DNA of 64,000 nt. Origin: Victivallis lenta. GTDB taxonomy: Bacteria > Verrucomicrobiota > Lentisphaeria > Victivallales > Victivallaceae. The notes under the pieces were generated by a model. It was not told the origin of the DNA and did no database searches. It saw only the letters and a list, made by a program, of their open reading frames with translations. Where the stretch lies: assembly GCF_009695545.1 (NCBI RefSeq), contig NZ_VUNS01000007.1, positions 124,001 to 188,000 on the forward strand, read 5' to 3'. The position numbers and the translations under genes were made by a program. This document shows positions 24,450 through 32,944 of this stretch, one piece after another; the first letter of the stretch is position 1, and every line of letters starts with the position of its first letter.

Positions 24450-25892
24450 TCAGTCGGTGGGCGGCGGCGCGTAATGCCGGGGGCCGCCGAGCTGTTTCCA
24501 GCGGACGTAGACGAAAAGCAGCGCCAGCGTCGCGGCCACCGTGAAAATCGTATCCCAGATGAAGATGAAGCGGTAGCCGAAACGGTCGATCGCCACGCCG
24601 CCGAAGTAGTTCGCAAAGATCAGCAGGATGCTGTTCATCATCGCATTCGCACTGCTGAACTGACCGAATTTATCCGGCGGGAAAAGTTCGATGAACACCG
24701 GGCCGTTGCTGACGAACTGCACCGCATACACCACGGAAATGGCGATTCCGACCACAAAAAAAGTCGGGTAGTCCACCACGCCGAAATAGCCCCACACGTT
24801 TGCGGCGACCACAATGACGCCGCTTGCGACGAAGACCCGCAGCGGGTGCAGCCGGTCCATCAGGAAACCGGTCAGCACCACCACGCCGGCCGATACGACC
24901 GCTCCCGCCGCCATCACCTTGCCGAACTGTCCGGCGGTCATCTGCAGCTCCCTGGTTGCAAACAGCAGATTGAAGGTGCTGCGGCAGACCGTCGAGGCGT
25001 TGTTCAGTGCGGTTCCGAGGAACAGGAACGTGAAGAACCAGTGGCGGTAGCACTGCCGGAAATAGATGCCGATCCACTCCGCCGGCCGTTTCAGCAGCGG
25101 GCCCTCCGGCCGCCGCACCGTTTTGGGCGGCGGATATTCTCCCTCCTTCACAAAAAAGCACATCAGCAGAAAGCAGACCAGATACAGCAGCCCGATGCCG
25201 GTGAAAACCGCCGGAGCATAGTCGATGATATACGGCATCACGAAAAAGTTGAACAGGAATCCTCCGGCGGTTCCGGCCAGGTTCAGTGCCGCCATGAAAC
25301 GCCCGATGAACCGGTGCGGAATCACATCTGCGAAGATGTAGTAGTAGATCGATCCGACGATCAGGTTGAAGAACTGGAACACCACCGAAAATATGCAGAT
25401 CAGCAACACGCCGAGCGTATTGATGTCCGCTTCGGGAAAGAGGTTCGCATGTACGTACCCGGTGATCGGCGAAATCCATCCGATCAGGATCAGGAAAAAC
25501 GTCACGAACGGCGTTGCGAAGAGCAGGTACGGAATCCGCCTGCCCCGGCGCGTCCGGGTCCGGTCGCTGGCCGTGGAGAGGATCGGGTTCATCACGAAAT
25601 TCATCGCCGCCGGCACGCTGCCGACCACCAGGCCGATCAACGCGCCGGAAGCGCCGAAATGCTCCAGCGTCAGCGGCAGCAGCGTCGGGACCAGGCTGCC
25701 CAGCATCCCGAACACGGTGCCGCCGAGGATCACCCAGGCCGATACCACGATCACTTCGCCGAGCGAGTAGCGCAGCGTGCCGACCGTGTACGGCCGCTTC
25801 GGGTCGGAGGCGGCGGGCGGGCAGGGGCCGGGAACGGCCTCCGCCTTCAAGGGGTCGTCGGCCGCCTCCATCGTCAGAATGGCGTCGTTCAT
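24450..25892 (-). CDS. MFS transporter, probable sugar/glycoside permease
   Basis: The 480-aa protein has about twelve transmembrane helices after a ~40-residue polar N terminus. The loop between TM2 and TM3 reads NPILSTASDRTRTRRGRRIPYLL, the DRxxxRxGRRxP pattern of glycoside-pentoside-hexuronide-like and other MFS sugar carriers; the equivalent position in the second half has GFLMDRLHP. It starts 4 bp after the stop of the hydrolase gene, with only a weak ribosome site, so its translation is probably coupled. The likely cargo is the sugar released by that hydrolase. Confidence 0.85.
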   Translation of the reverse strand: MNDAILTMEAADDPLKAEAVPGPCPPAASDPKRPYTVGTLRYSLGEVIVVSAWVILGGTVFGMLGSLVPTLLPLTLEHFGASGALIGLVVGSVPAAMNFVMNPILSTASDRTRTRRGRRIPYLLFATPFVTFFLILIGWISPITGYVHANLFPEADINTLGVLLICIFSVVFQFFNLIVGSIYYYIFADVIPHRFIGRFMAALNLAGTAGGFLFNFFVMPYIIDYAPAVFTGIGLLYLVCFLLMCFFVKEGEYPPPKTVRRPEGPLLKRPAEWIGIYFRQCYRHWFFTFLFLGTALNNASTVCRSTFNLLFATRELQMTAGQFGKVMAAGAVVSAGVVVLTGFLMDRLHPLRVFVASGVIVVAANVWGYFGVVDYPTFFVVGIAISVVYAVQFVSNGPVFIELFPPDKFGQFSSANAMMNSILLIFANYFGGVAIDRFGYRFIFIWDTIFTVAATLALLFVYVRWKQLGGPRHYAPPPTD

Positions 25893-25896
25893 CGGA

Positions 25897-27957
25897 TTAC
25901 TGCCGGTTCAGCTCGACGATGTCGCTTGCAATATCGTTCCCGGTGAACCGGAATTCACCCGGTGCGCGCTGCTCCGTGTTTCCGGTGCGGCTGCGGAAAG
26001 TCAGACCTTCCGGCAGCTTCACCCGGAGCGTGCCGGCGGTCCGGCCCGGCCCGACCCCGGCCAGCAGCAGCCGGTAATTGCCGTTGCCGTCCGTGAAGCA
26101 GCGCGCCCGGAACTTCCCCTCGGATTCGACGATTTCAACCGCCGGGCCATCCGCCTCCGCCATCAGGAAAGGCTCGAGCTTTTTGAGTTCGCCGGCGGCC
26201 ATGCATGCGTCGCGCCAGCGCTTCTCCGCCAGCTCCGGCTCGGCTTCGGTCCCGGCCGGACCGCGGAAGAAGTCGAAGTAACTGTAAAAAACGAATCCCT
26301 TTCCCCCGTGGATGGCCTGCACCAGCGCCAGAGAAAGCATCTCCTCGCCGGTCGGGTCGCGGTAGTCGGCGGCTTTTTCCGCCGGGGAATAGATATTCAG
26401 ATTGTGCGCCTGCGGCACGTTCCAGGTCGGAATCCCGGTCGCTTCAGCCAGCCCCATCAGCCGGTCGATTGAAGTCATATGGTGGTCGTATCCCTCCGAA
26501 ATCCGGGAAATCGGATACTGGTCGCCGCCGAACAAGTCCAGCATCGGCAGATAATCCTCCACATTGGGCTGGTAGAAGACCGCCCAGGTCGGATGGTCCG
26601 GGTCGAGCCGGTTCACAAGTTCGCGCCGTCGGGTCATGATATCGACCCAGTCCGCCATCTTCTCGTCGCAGGTGTACCATGCCAGCAGGGCGGGGTGGCT
26701 GCGGAAGGCTTCGACATAACGCTTCACGGTCTCGTCGGCCCCCTTCAGATCGCGGTAGACGTAATCGTCCGGGCCAAGCGGGTTGGAGCGGTACACGTCC
26801 TTGATCGAAAAGAGGATCTTGAGGCCGTTGGCGTGAAGTTCGTCCAGCGCCAGCTTCACCGCCTCGAAGGGAGCCCGATTGCCGCCGACTTCGCCGTCCG
26901 GACCGAGCTGCATGCTGCCGTAGGGCATCACGCAGTTGAAGGGGCTCTCCGCAATGCGCTTCACGTCCCGGCGGGTCAATTCCCCGGTATAGAGGCCGAG
27001 CGGCATATAGGGTTTCCCATCCACGATCGCCCGTCCCCGGGCGTCGATCACGCAGTTGCCCGGCAGCGCTTTTCCGAACCGTTTCCGGATCTTCACCGGC
27101 ATCTCCTTCCAGGCCAGGATCAGGCGGTTGGCCGGATCGAGCAGCCGGGCCCGCAGAAGGCCGTCCCCTTCCGGGAGCGCAGGCAGTTCGGTTTCGGCGA
27201 TCCGTCCCTTCACCGGGACGGTGCGAAGCACAGTGCGGCCGGCCGTTTCGAGCCGGAGTTCAAGCGTCTGTTCCGGCGACGGCGTCACGCCCTCCGGCAG
27301 TTGAAAACTCCCTGTGCAATGCGAGAAGAAACGCAGCACGCCGCCTTCCGCATCGATCAGGTTGTGGGTCGGATAGACCGGATGCAGCTTCCAGCGCGGC
27401 CCCAGCTCCTCCACGAACACGTGGTCGAACCAGACCTTTCCGGTTGCGCCGCGCGGCATCATCAGATGGATCACAAACGTGCACTGCTTCTCCTGCGGCG
27501 CGACGGTGACCGTGTATTCCATCGGTGTCCAGCCGCACACCTTGTCGGCGCTGGTCGGACACTCGACATTGCGCAGCCATCTGCCGTCCGCGTCATAGAG
27601 TTCGACGACGATCCCGGCGTAACCGCCTTTGATCGCTTCGATGCGGACGGTTCCGCCGAAACGGTAGGTACTGCCCGCCTTCAGCGGCAGCGAACGGCTG
27701 ACCAGCGTATAGTTGTCCGGGTCGGTGCGTTCGTAGCAGAGCGCCGGGCTGCCGTTGACTCCGGCATTGGCGGCCACCCGGACCGCCCTGCCGTCGATGT
27801 TCCGCCAGCCGTTGGCGCCGGACGGGAATTCGCCGTCGGCCAGCACGAATCCGGCGCTGCGGTCAGTCTGGCCGCTCAGGTCGCGCCAGCCGTCGGTTTC
27901 GGCCGCGACGGCCGCGACAGTCGCCAGCATCATCAGAAAGAGCATGAGATGTTTCAT
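25897..27957 (-). CDS. Secreted TIM-barrel glycoside hydrolase-like protein with N-terminal carbohydrate-binding-like domain
   Basis: The 686-aa protein has a signal peptide (MKHLMLFLMMLATVAAVAAETD). Residues about 60-195 resemble a CBM4/9-type jelly roll (YRFGGTVRIEAIKGGYAGIVVELYDADG; KVWFDHVFVEEL). A TIM-barrel region follows from about 315 (DGKPYMPLGLYTGEL, LLAWYTCDEKMADW, MLDLFGGDQYPI, IPTWNVPQAHN, VFYSYFDFF). The Glu in YTCDEK sits where clan GH-A enzymes have the acid/base, and a second carboxylate is less certain. The C-terminal ~90 residues form a beta domain. I cannot assign a GH family. It lies 24 bp behind a pseudopilin gene and 4 bp before the MFS gene. Confidence 0.7.
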   Translation of the reverse strand: MKHLMLFLMMLATVAAVAAETDGWRDLSGQTDRSAGFVLADGEFPSGANGWRNIDGRAVRVAANAGVNGSPALCYERTDPDNYTLVSRSLPLKAGSTYRFGGTVRIEAIKGGYAGIVVELYDADGRWLRNVECPTSADKVCGWTPMEYTVTVAPQEKQCTFVIHLMMPRGATGKVWFDHVFVEELGPRWKLHPVYPTHNLIDAEGGVLRFFSHCTGSFQLPEGVTPSPEQTLELRLETAGRTVLRTVPVKGRIAETELPALPEGDGLLRARLLDPANRLILAWKEMPVKIRKRFGKALPGNCVIDARGRAIVDGKPYMPLGLYTGELTRRDVKRIAESPFNCVMPYGSMQLGPDGEVGGNRAPFEAVKLALDELHANGLKILFSIKDVYRSNPLGPDDYVYRDLKGADETVKRYVEAFRSHPALLAWYTCDEKMADWVDIMTRRRELVNRLDPDHPTWAVFYQPNVEDYLPMLDLFGGDQYPISRISEGYDHHMTSIDRLMGLAEATGIPTWNVPQAHNLNIYSPAEKAADYRDPTGEEMLSLALVQAIHGGKGFVFYSYFDFFRGPAGTEAEPELAEKRWRDACMAAGELKKLEPFLMAEADGPAVEIVESEGKFRARCFTDGNGNYRLLLAGVGPGRTAGTLRVKLPEGLTFRSRTGNTEQRAPGEFRFTGNDIASDIVELNRQ

Positions 27958-27981
27958 CGGATCAACCTTTTTCCCGCCGGA

Positions 27982-28740
27982 TTATTTGTAGTAAAAATTG
28001 CCGTTCCACTGCTGCGGACCGCAGAGATACTGCTTCTTGTCGGCCATCAGCGCCTGCCGCGTCATATTCCGGGCGCTGCCGTCGAGCAGTCCGGCGTTCA
28101 CCGAGACGCCGCTGTGCCGCGCCGCCATCGGGTACCAGCTGCTCGCTTCCAGGCCGGGGATGTGGAATGCGCCTTCGCTGCACGAGCCGGGCTGGAAAAA
28201 CTCCCCGTTGTACTGGTCGCTGATCGTCCCCGGCGGCGTATCCGCGAAGTAGAGCGGCAGCCCGCGCCCCTCCTGCCGGACGAAATTCAGGATGCTCGAC
28301 AGCTTGTGCATGGTGCCTCTGTCGTCCTTCGCCTCCCACTGGTAGCCGAAGGTGGACATGTTCAGGCCGATCGCGATGCTGTTCTGATCGGGGTACATCG
28401 GGTCGTGTTCCCACCATGCCGCCAGCGGCTCCGTGGGGCACAGGAAGGACTTCGGGCTGAATCCGTAAGCCGCGTTCAGGTAGACTGACCAGCTGACGGT
28501 GTCGCCGGCATTCAGGCCGTTCCGGGCGGCCGGCAGCGCGGCCACCCGGCCGAGACAGTAATCGTCGTTGTCCGCCTGATACATGGTGGCCGGCATGAAA
28601 ATCTGCTTGATATTGCTGAGGCATGAAATCGACTGCGCCCTTTCGCGCGCTTTGTTCAGGGCGGGCAGCAGCATCGCGGCCAGAATTGTGATAATCGCGA
28701 TCACGATCAGCAATTCAATCAGCGTGAAGTTCCTTTTCAT
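27982..28740 (-). CDS. Pseudopilin-like (DUF1559-type) protein
   Basis: The 252-aa protein starts [20 protein letters not shown], a textbook prepilin-type helix except for Asn before the mature Phe. It continues [23 protein letters not shown] as in the Lentisphaerota family. The C-terminal motif is H-X10-DG ([14 protein letters not shown]), one residue longer than the usual H-X9-DG. It ends in FYYK. GAAGGA precedes the ATG. It heads an operon with the TIM-barrel hydrolase and the MFS carrier, downstream of the GntR-type regulator. Confidence 0.85.
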   Translation of the reverse strand: MKRNFTLIELLIVIAIITILAAMLLPALNKARERAQSISCLSNIKQIFMPATMYQADNDDYCLGRVAALPAARNGLNAGDTVSWSVYLNAAYGFSPKSFLCPTEPLAAWWEHDPMYPDQNSIAIGLNMSTFGYQWEAKDDRGTMHKLSSILNFVRQEGRGLPLYFADTPPGTISDQYNGEFFQPGSCSEGAFHIPGLEASSWYPMAARHSGVSVNAGLLDGSARNMTRQALMADKKQYLCGPQQWNGNFYYK

Positions 28741-28780
28741 GGATCAGAATTCCTTCGGGTTTAGGGTGATATCGTTACAT

Positions 28781-28790
28781 TCCATATGGA
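28781..28790. promoter_or_regulatory. Palindromic operator candidate upstream of the pseudopilin-hydrolase-MFS operon
   Basis: TCCATATGGA is a perfect 10-bp palindrome. It lies between a minus-strand TTGTTT and the start codon at 28740, 38 bp after the GntR-type regulator gene. A nearby imperfect repeat (GAAACAACTGTTTTC) adds to the impression of a regulator site. The -10 box of this promoter is poor, which would fit a controlled promoter. Confidence 0.35.
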
Positions 28791-28827
28791 GAAACAACTG
28801 TTTTCAGGCAGGGGGAGGGGCCGCTTT

Positions 28828-29970
28828 TCAACGTAGGCGCGGCCCGTCGGTTCTGACCACGAACTCCCGGGCCGGAACCACGATCGAACGGTAGAAATCC
28901 GGGTTCGGCGCAAGGTGGATCTCCGACATCAGCTTGACGATCGCCCGGAATTCGCTGCTCAGCGGATGAGTGACCGCATTGCAGATAAAGCGTTCCTTGA
29001 ACTCCGGCACCTGGCTGAGGAGATTGTCGTAGCTGATCAGCTGAACTTCGCGTCCCGGCTTCAGGCCGTGTTCGTAGAGGACGTCCAGCACGCCGACCGT
29101 CACGTAATCCGAGAGCGAGATGATCGCCGTGTCGCATTTGAATTCCTTCAGGAACATCTTGCCGTATTCGCGGCCGCAGAGGATCTGGAAGTGGAAGTAG
29201 TCGCCGGACGGAACCGGGAAACAGAGGTTTTCCCGGCCGAAACCGCACAGCTCGGCCGCATCGCAGAGCGCTTCGTAACGATGTTCCGCAGTGGACAGAT
29301 TCGGTACACCGACCGCCATTGCCTTGCGGAACCCGCGCTCCATCAGGAACTCCAGCGCCCGGCGGAATCCGGGGCGGTAGTCGAAGAACACCTGATGCCA
29401 CGGACCGAACACGAATTCGTCGTCGCCGAAAAGGATCACTTCGCCGGGGAAATTCCGCAGTGCATCCGCCGCGACCTGCCGGTATCCGGCTTCGGCGATG
29501 ATATAATCGAAACGGCTCAGCTCCATTTCGAGCAGCGGACAATTTTCGACCTTCGGCAGCTGCTCGCTGTGGAACTCGACCGACAAACCGGCATCTTCGA
29601 GGACCTGCCTGAGCAGCGACCGCGAATTCCGGCACAGAATGCTGTTGAGCGACGGAATCTCATGATTCAGCGATTCGAAGTAGAAAAAACCGATGCGGCT
29701 GTGCGGCGGCAGTCCCATATTGCCGCGCACGAAGCTGCCGGAGCCGCGCACCCGGCGGATCAGCTTCAGGTCGGCCAGGTGTTGCAGCGCCCGGTGGACG
29801 GTTTTCTCGGAAACCCGGTAGCGGGAAGCAAGTTCCGCCGTGCCGGGCAGTTCCACGCCTGCGGCCAGCTGGCTGCCGACGATATGAGCCTCGAGCGCCT
29901 TCACGATATCCTGGCACCGATATTTCCGCCCGGTTTCCTCGGTTTTGATTTCCGCCGTCTGCATCATCAT
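28828..29970 (-). CDS. GntR-type transcriptional regulator with LacI-like sensor domain
   Basis: The 380-aa protein has an N-terminal winged helix (residues about 15-82; IVKALEAHIVGSQLAAGVELPGTAELASRYRVSEKTVHRALQHLADLKLIRRVRGSGSFV) typical of GntR/AraR-type factors, followed by a periplasmic-binding-protein-like sensor domain (about 90-370; SRIGFFYFES, GEVILFGDDEF, ALEFLMERGFRKAMAVG, DTAIISLSDYVTVGVLDVLYEHGLKPGREVQLISYDN). Such proteins respond to sugars. Gene order makes it the likely local regulator of the downstream pseudopilin-hydrolase-MFS genes. Three consecutive ATG codons open the frame; AGGA precedes the first. Confidence 0.88.
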   Translation of the reverse strand: MMMQTAEIKTEETGRKYRCQDIVKALEAHIVGSQLAAGVELPGTAELASRYRVSEKTVHRALQHLADLKLIRRVRGSGSFVRGNMGLPPHSRIGFFYFESLNHEIPSLNSILCRNSRSLLRQVLEDAGLSVEFHSEQLPKVENCPLLEMELSRFDYIIAEAGYRQVAADALRNFPGEVILFGDDEFVFGPWHQVFFDYRPGFRRALEFLMERGFRKAMAVGVPNLSTAEHRYEALCDAAELCGFGRENLCFPVPSGDYFHFQILCGREYGKMFLKEFKCDTAIISLSDYVTVGVLDVLYEHGLKPGREVQLISYDNLLSQVPEFKERFICNAVTHPLSSEFRAIVKLMSEIHLAPNPDFYRSIVVPAREFVVRTDGPRLR

Positions 29971-30027
29971 CGAATTCCTGTCCGTTTACGACCGCCTGCG
30001 GTCAATTCCGTTTGTCAGCACGCTATA

Positions 30028-30056
30028 ATTATGACCGATTCCGGGAGAAAAAACAA
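30028..30056 (-). promoter_or_regulatory. Candidate promoter of the GntR-type regulator gene
   Basis: Minus-strand TTGTTT (30051-30056), 17 bp and CATAAT (30028-30033). Confidence 0.5.
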
Positions 30057-30430
30057 GTGCCGCGGACAGCAAAACTGTCCGGCTGTGGACAATCATACGG
30101 AACTTGTAGACAATTTTCCGGCCAATACGGTTTCCGGCAATCCCGGATCCGTGACGGTCGTCTTGAGACGAAAAGGGACTCCGTGTCCATTCCGGAGTCT
30201 CCTTTTTCGTGTTGAAACCGCTTGATTCAGCACAATTTATCTGGGCAGCAGAATCGCGCCTTTCCGGTTCCGTCCCGGACAACCGTGATTTCCGGCCGGC
30301 AAAACGCTGTCTTATCGATACTTTATCGAAGCGGAGGAACGGTATTTCCTCATCATATCCGGATCTGCTCGATCCATCGTTCGGAAGCTGTTTGAGGGGA
30401 GGGGGAATCCCCGAAAGAAGGCAAAAATAA
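30057..30430. other. Intergenic region with near-repeat motifs between regulator and tRNA-Phe
   Basis: No gene is supported. Notable are TGTGGACAAT (30083-30092) and TGTAGACAAT (30106-30115), near-identical direct repeats spaced about two helical turns apart; a nearby TGTCC-N6-GGACA inverted repeat; and the terminator-like hairpin at 30175-30208. The 30210-30430 part shows nothing. Confidence 0.35.
30175..30208 (+). terminator. Rho-independent terminator-like hairpin
   Basis: GGGACTCCG and CGGAGTCTC flank a 9-nt loop and are followed by CTTTTT on the plus strand. No protein gene reads into it on that strand, so it may close a short RNA starting near 30040, or act on the minus strand (CCTTTTCG) for the tRNA-Phe transcript. 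Confidence 0.5.
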
Positions 30431-30506
30431 TGGTGGCCGGACCCAGAATCGAACTGGGGACACGGGGATTTTCAGTCCCCTGCTCTACCGACTGAGCTAT
30501 CCTGCC
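30431..30506 (-). tRNA. tRNA-Phe (anticodon GAA)
   Basis: The 76-nt cloverleaf reads GGCAGGA (acceptor), TA, D arm GCTC-AGTCGGTA-GAGC, anticodon arm GGGGA-CTGAAAA-TCCCC with anticodon GAA, T arm CCCAG-TTCGATT-CTGGG, then TCCGGCC, discriminator A and an encoded CCA. The acceptor stem has one A-G mismatch at position 4 (GGCAGGA against TCCGGCC); all other stems pair. Confidence 0.96.
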
Positions 30507-30542
30507 ACCTTAAAACGTCAGCACTTATCGTTCTGACATTTT

Positions 30543-30572
30543 ATAATAAACACCGATTTTTGAAAAAGTCAA
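30543..30572 (-). promoter_or_regulatory. Promoter of tRNA-Phe
   Basis: Minus-strand TTGACT (30567-30572), 18 bp and TATTAT (30543-30548), about 37 bp before the mature tRNA. Confidence 0.6.
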
Positions 30573-30601
30573 ATTATTTTTGAAGAGATTTTTCACTTTT
30601 T

Positions 30602-31267
30602 TCACTTCGCCGCTTTCGCTTTCAGGGGAGCTTCAAGAACGGTGAAGGCCGCGTCCGCAATCGCCGCCATGCCGCGGTCACCCGGATGCCAGTTGACGCC
30701 GCCGTTCGTGAAATGTCCTTCGCTGCCGGCTTTGTTCTCCGGATTGGCTGCCAGCGGCGCCAGATCGACCGCCAATGCGTTGTTCTCCTTCGCTGCCGCC
30801 TGAATCATTTCATTCAGCTTGCCGCCGCCCCAGTTGGTCAGGCAGACGATAATCGGGTCGCGGTCTCCGCGGAGATCCCTGATCATCTGCGCATAGTTGT
30901 TCTGGAACTCCTCGGCGTTCTGTTTGCCGCGGTAGTTGTCCGAAATCTGAATCACAATGACGTCCGCATCGTTGTCCGACAGATGTTCCCAGCCTTTCAT
31001 CTGCTTTTCATTGCTCAGATTGGCCAGCTGCAGTTCCGGCGCTTTCGCCTGGCCGACCGCATCGCTGATTTTCTTATGGAGCAAATGGGCGTAATCCTTA
31101 TCACGGCTGGTCGCCGCCATGCCCCAGTCGGAGTTCCAGCCGAGCTGCGGCGCCGCTCCGTGCCGCATGATGCTGTTGCCGATGATCATGACCTTTTTGA
31201 TCTCCTGCGCCTGCACTCCGGCGAGCATCAGTGCGGAACAGACGAACAATAAACCCTTTTTCCACAT
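30602..31267 (-). CDS. Secreted SGNH/GDSL-type hydrolase, intact catalytic residues
   Basis: The 221-aa exported protein (signal MWKKGLLFVCSALMLAGVQAQ) has the SGNH fold: block I IIGNSIMRHG with nucleophile Ser32, block III-like VIVIQISDNYRG (Asn region) and block V NWHPGDRGM with the catalytic His and Asp. Such enzymes deacylate sugars or lipids. A second, shorter paralog lies 18 bp upstream in the same operon and has lost the Ser and His. Shared stretches such as WNSDWGMAAT/WNHNWGMAAT show they arose by duplication. Substrate unknown; esterase activity on a glycan acyl group is likely. Confidence 0.82.
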   Translation of the reverse strand: MWKKGLLFVCSALMLAGVQAQEIKKVMIIGNSIMRHGAAPQLGWNSDWGMAATSRDKDYAHLLHKKISDAVGQAKAPELQLANLSNEKQMKGWEHLSDNDADVIVIQISDNYRGKQNAEEFQNNYAQMIRDLRGDRDPIIVCLTNWGGGKLNEMIQAAAKENNALAVDLAPLAANPENKAGSEGHFTNGGVNWHPGDRGMAAIADAAFTVLEAPLKAKAAK

Positions 31268-31285
31268 TTTCCACCTCCCGATTGG

Positions 31286-31912
31286 TTATTTGACGAGCGA
31301 TTCCAGAATCGCTTCGGCTATTTTCCGCATGCCCCGGTCGCCCGGCATATCGCCGAGCTTCGGGAATTTCCCTTCCGCGGCGGCGTGGTTGGCCGGATCG
31401 GCGTAAATCTCCCGCAGCGAAACATAAATCGCGTTCCGGTTCTCCGCCGCCTTGCGGATGACCGGTTCGAGCTGTATGTTTTTCCACGGCCCGACACAAA
31501 CCACGGTCTTCCGGCCGTTTTCGCAAAGTTCGTCGATCATCTGCTCGTAAGCCCCCTGATACTCTTCGAGCGAAACGCCGCCCTGATAGTTCTCGCTGAG
31601 CTGGATCACGATCAGGTCCGCGCTGCACGGGATCAGGTGGACCCAGCCGGTCATTGTATCCTGGTACATGATGCTGTCCACCGTCAGCTTGAGCTCCGGC
31701 GAATTTTTGCGGAGCTCCGCGCCGAGGCGGTGTACGTAATCGTTCTCCTTCGCCGTCGCCGCCATTCCCCAGTTGTGGTTCCAGCCCTGCGCCGGAATCG
31801 GTGCGCACAAGCTGATCGCATCCCCGATCACCAGCATCTCCTTATATTGCGGCGCGCTCGCGCAGCCTGCCAGAACCAGCGCCAGAAGCGCCCCTGCAAC
31901 CAATGTTTTCAT
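31286..31912 (-). CDS. SGNH-fold lipoprotein, probable pseudoenzyme
   Basis: The 208-aa product has a lipobox (MKTLVAGALLALVLAGCASA, Cys17), so it should be a membrane lipoprotein. It is paralogous to the SGNH protein encoded downstream (WNHNWGMAATAKENDYVHRLG), but the catalytic positions differ: block I is VIGDAISLC, with Ala32 in place of the nucleophile Ser, and block V is GDMPGDRGM, with Met in place of the catalytic His. Both changes are plain in the DNA (GCG and ATG codons). The fold appears intact and full length, so it is better read as a binding or scaffolding partner than as a broken gene. CGGAGT precedes the ATG. Confidence 0.8.
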   Translation of the reverse strand: MKTLVAGALLALVLAGCASAPQYKEMLVIGDAISLCAPIPAQGWNHNWGMAATAKENDYVHRLGAELRKNSPELKLTVDSIMYQDTMTGWVHLIPCSADLIVIQLSENYQGGVSLEEYQGAYEQMIDELCENGRKTVVCVGPWKNIQLEPVIRKAAENRNAIYVSLREIYADPANHAAAEGKFPKLGDMPGDRGMRKIAEAILESLVK

Positions 31913-31952
31913 CGTTGGACTCCGTATCGATAAAATTGAAGATAACCAGTTA

Positions 31953-31980
31953 ACTATACTGCGGACTCATTTTTTTGCAA
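31953..31980 (-). promoter_or_regulatory. Promoter of the SGNH gene pair
   Basis: Minus-strand TTGCAA (31975-31980), 16 bp and TATAGT (31953-31958). From here to 32228 I see no other gene or clear element. Confidence 0.55.
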
Positions 31981-32228
31981 ATTCGGTTTTCGGAAATCTT
32001 TCAAATTTCTCTCCCCGGATTTGAGAATCGCCGGGATGAGATTCACGGTAAGGCGAACGGAGAAAATCAAAACAGTCCGATCACCGGCAGATATCCGGTA
32101 AGACATCTTGCTTTTCCGTTGCCGGCCGTTCCGCCGGAGGTTCTGGAATTTCGCGCAGACCGATATGCGGCGGCTCCGGTTATCGGAGCCGATTCCGGCC
32201 GATTCCGGCAAATAAAACCCTTTGCCGC

Positions 32229-32256
32229 TTGCAAAAACGCCGAAGACGGGTATTTT
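32229..32256 (+). promoter_or_regulatory. Candidate promoter of the exonuclease-rnhA operon
   Basis: TTGCAA (32229-32234), 16 bp and TATTTT (32251-32256). Confidence 0.45.
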
Positions 32257-32338
32257 ATCCGGAAAGCTGATTCGATTCATGATTCATCCTGTTGCCGGAT
32301 ATGCGCGGCGACAACAACCGCAGTTCCTGTTTGCACCT

Positions 32339-32944
32339 ATGATTCTCGCGCTCGATTTTGAAACGGCCAACGGCGATGCCGGCAGCATCTGTTCGGTCGG
32401 CATCGCTTCGCTCGGCGGCGGCGGTGAGATCGAACGCGAGGAGATCCTGATCCGTCCGCATGACTCCTGCAGCCGTTTCAGCTGTTTCAACGTCATGATT
32501 CACGGCATCCGGCCGGATATGGTGCGCAACGCTCCGGAGTGGAGTGACGTCTGGCCGCGAATCGCCGGCCGGTTCGCCGGAAATGTCGTCGCGGCGCACA
32601 ATGCCGCCTTCGACATCGGCGCTTTCCGGCGCGTCATGGAGCTGTATGAACTGCCGTTGCCGGAATTTCCGTACTTCTGCACCTGCAAACTCGCGCGCCG
32701 CCTCTGGCCCGGACTCGAGAATCATCGGCTCAACACGCTTTGCGACTACCTCGGGTTCCGGTTTGAACACCATCAGGCCGGAGAGGACGCGGCCGCCGCC
32801 GCTTTCATCGTCCGCAGGATGCTCGAAGCGACCGGCGCAGCCGACTGGCGGGAACTGCTGGAGAAGCTGCGGATCAACCCGGGGCTCGTTTCGCCCCGGG
32901 GCTGCGTCGGCTGCCGGGTCGTTCCGAAGGGGAAATCGCGGTGA
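32339..32944 (+). CDS. DEDDh 3'-5' exonuclease (DnaQ/PolIII-epsilon-like)
   Basis: The 201-aa protein carries the DEDDh set: LDFETANG (Asp and Glu near residues 5-7), HNAAFDIGAF (second Asp) and HHQAGEDAAAAA (His and last Asp). It is a stand-alone exonuclease rather than a polymerase-linked domain. The start is taken as ATG 32339 because relatives begin just before the first motif; ATG 32279 would add 20 residues and lies closer to the promoter, and neither has a clear ribosome site. The stop overlaps the GTG of rnhA by 4 bp, so the two nucleases are probably co-translated. Confidence 0.85.
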   Translation: MILALDFETANGDAGSICSVGIASLGGGGEIEREEILIRPHDSCSRFSCFNVMIHGIRPDMVRNAPEWSDVWPRIAGRFAGNVVAAHNAAFDIGAFRRVMELYELPLPEFPYFCTCKLARRLWPGLENHRLNTLCDYLGFRFEHHQAGEDAAAAAFIVRRMLEATGAADWRELLEKLRINPGLVSPRGCVGCRVVPKGKSR

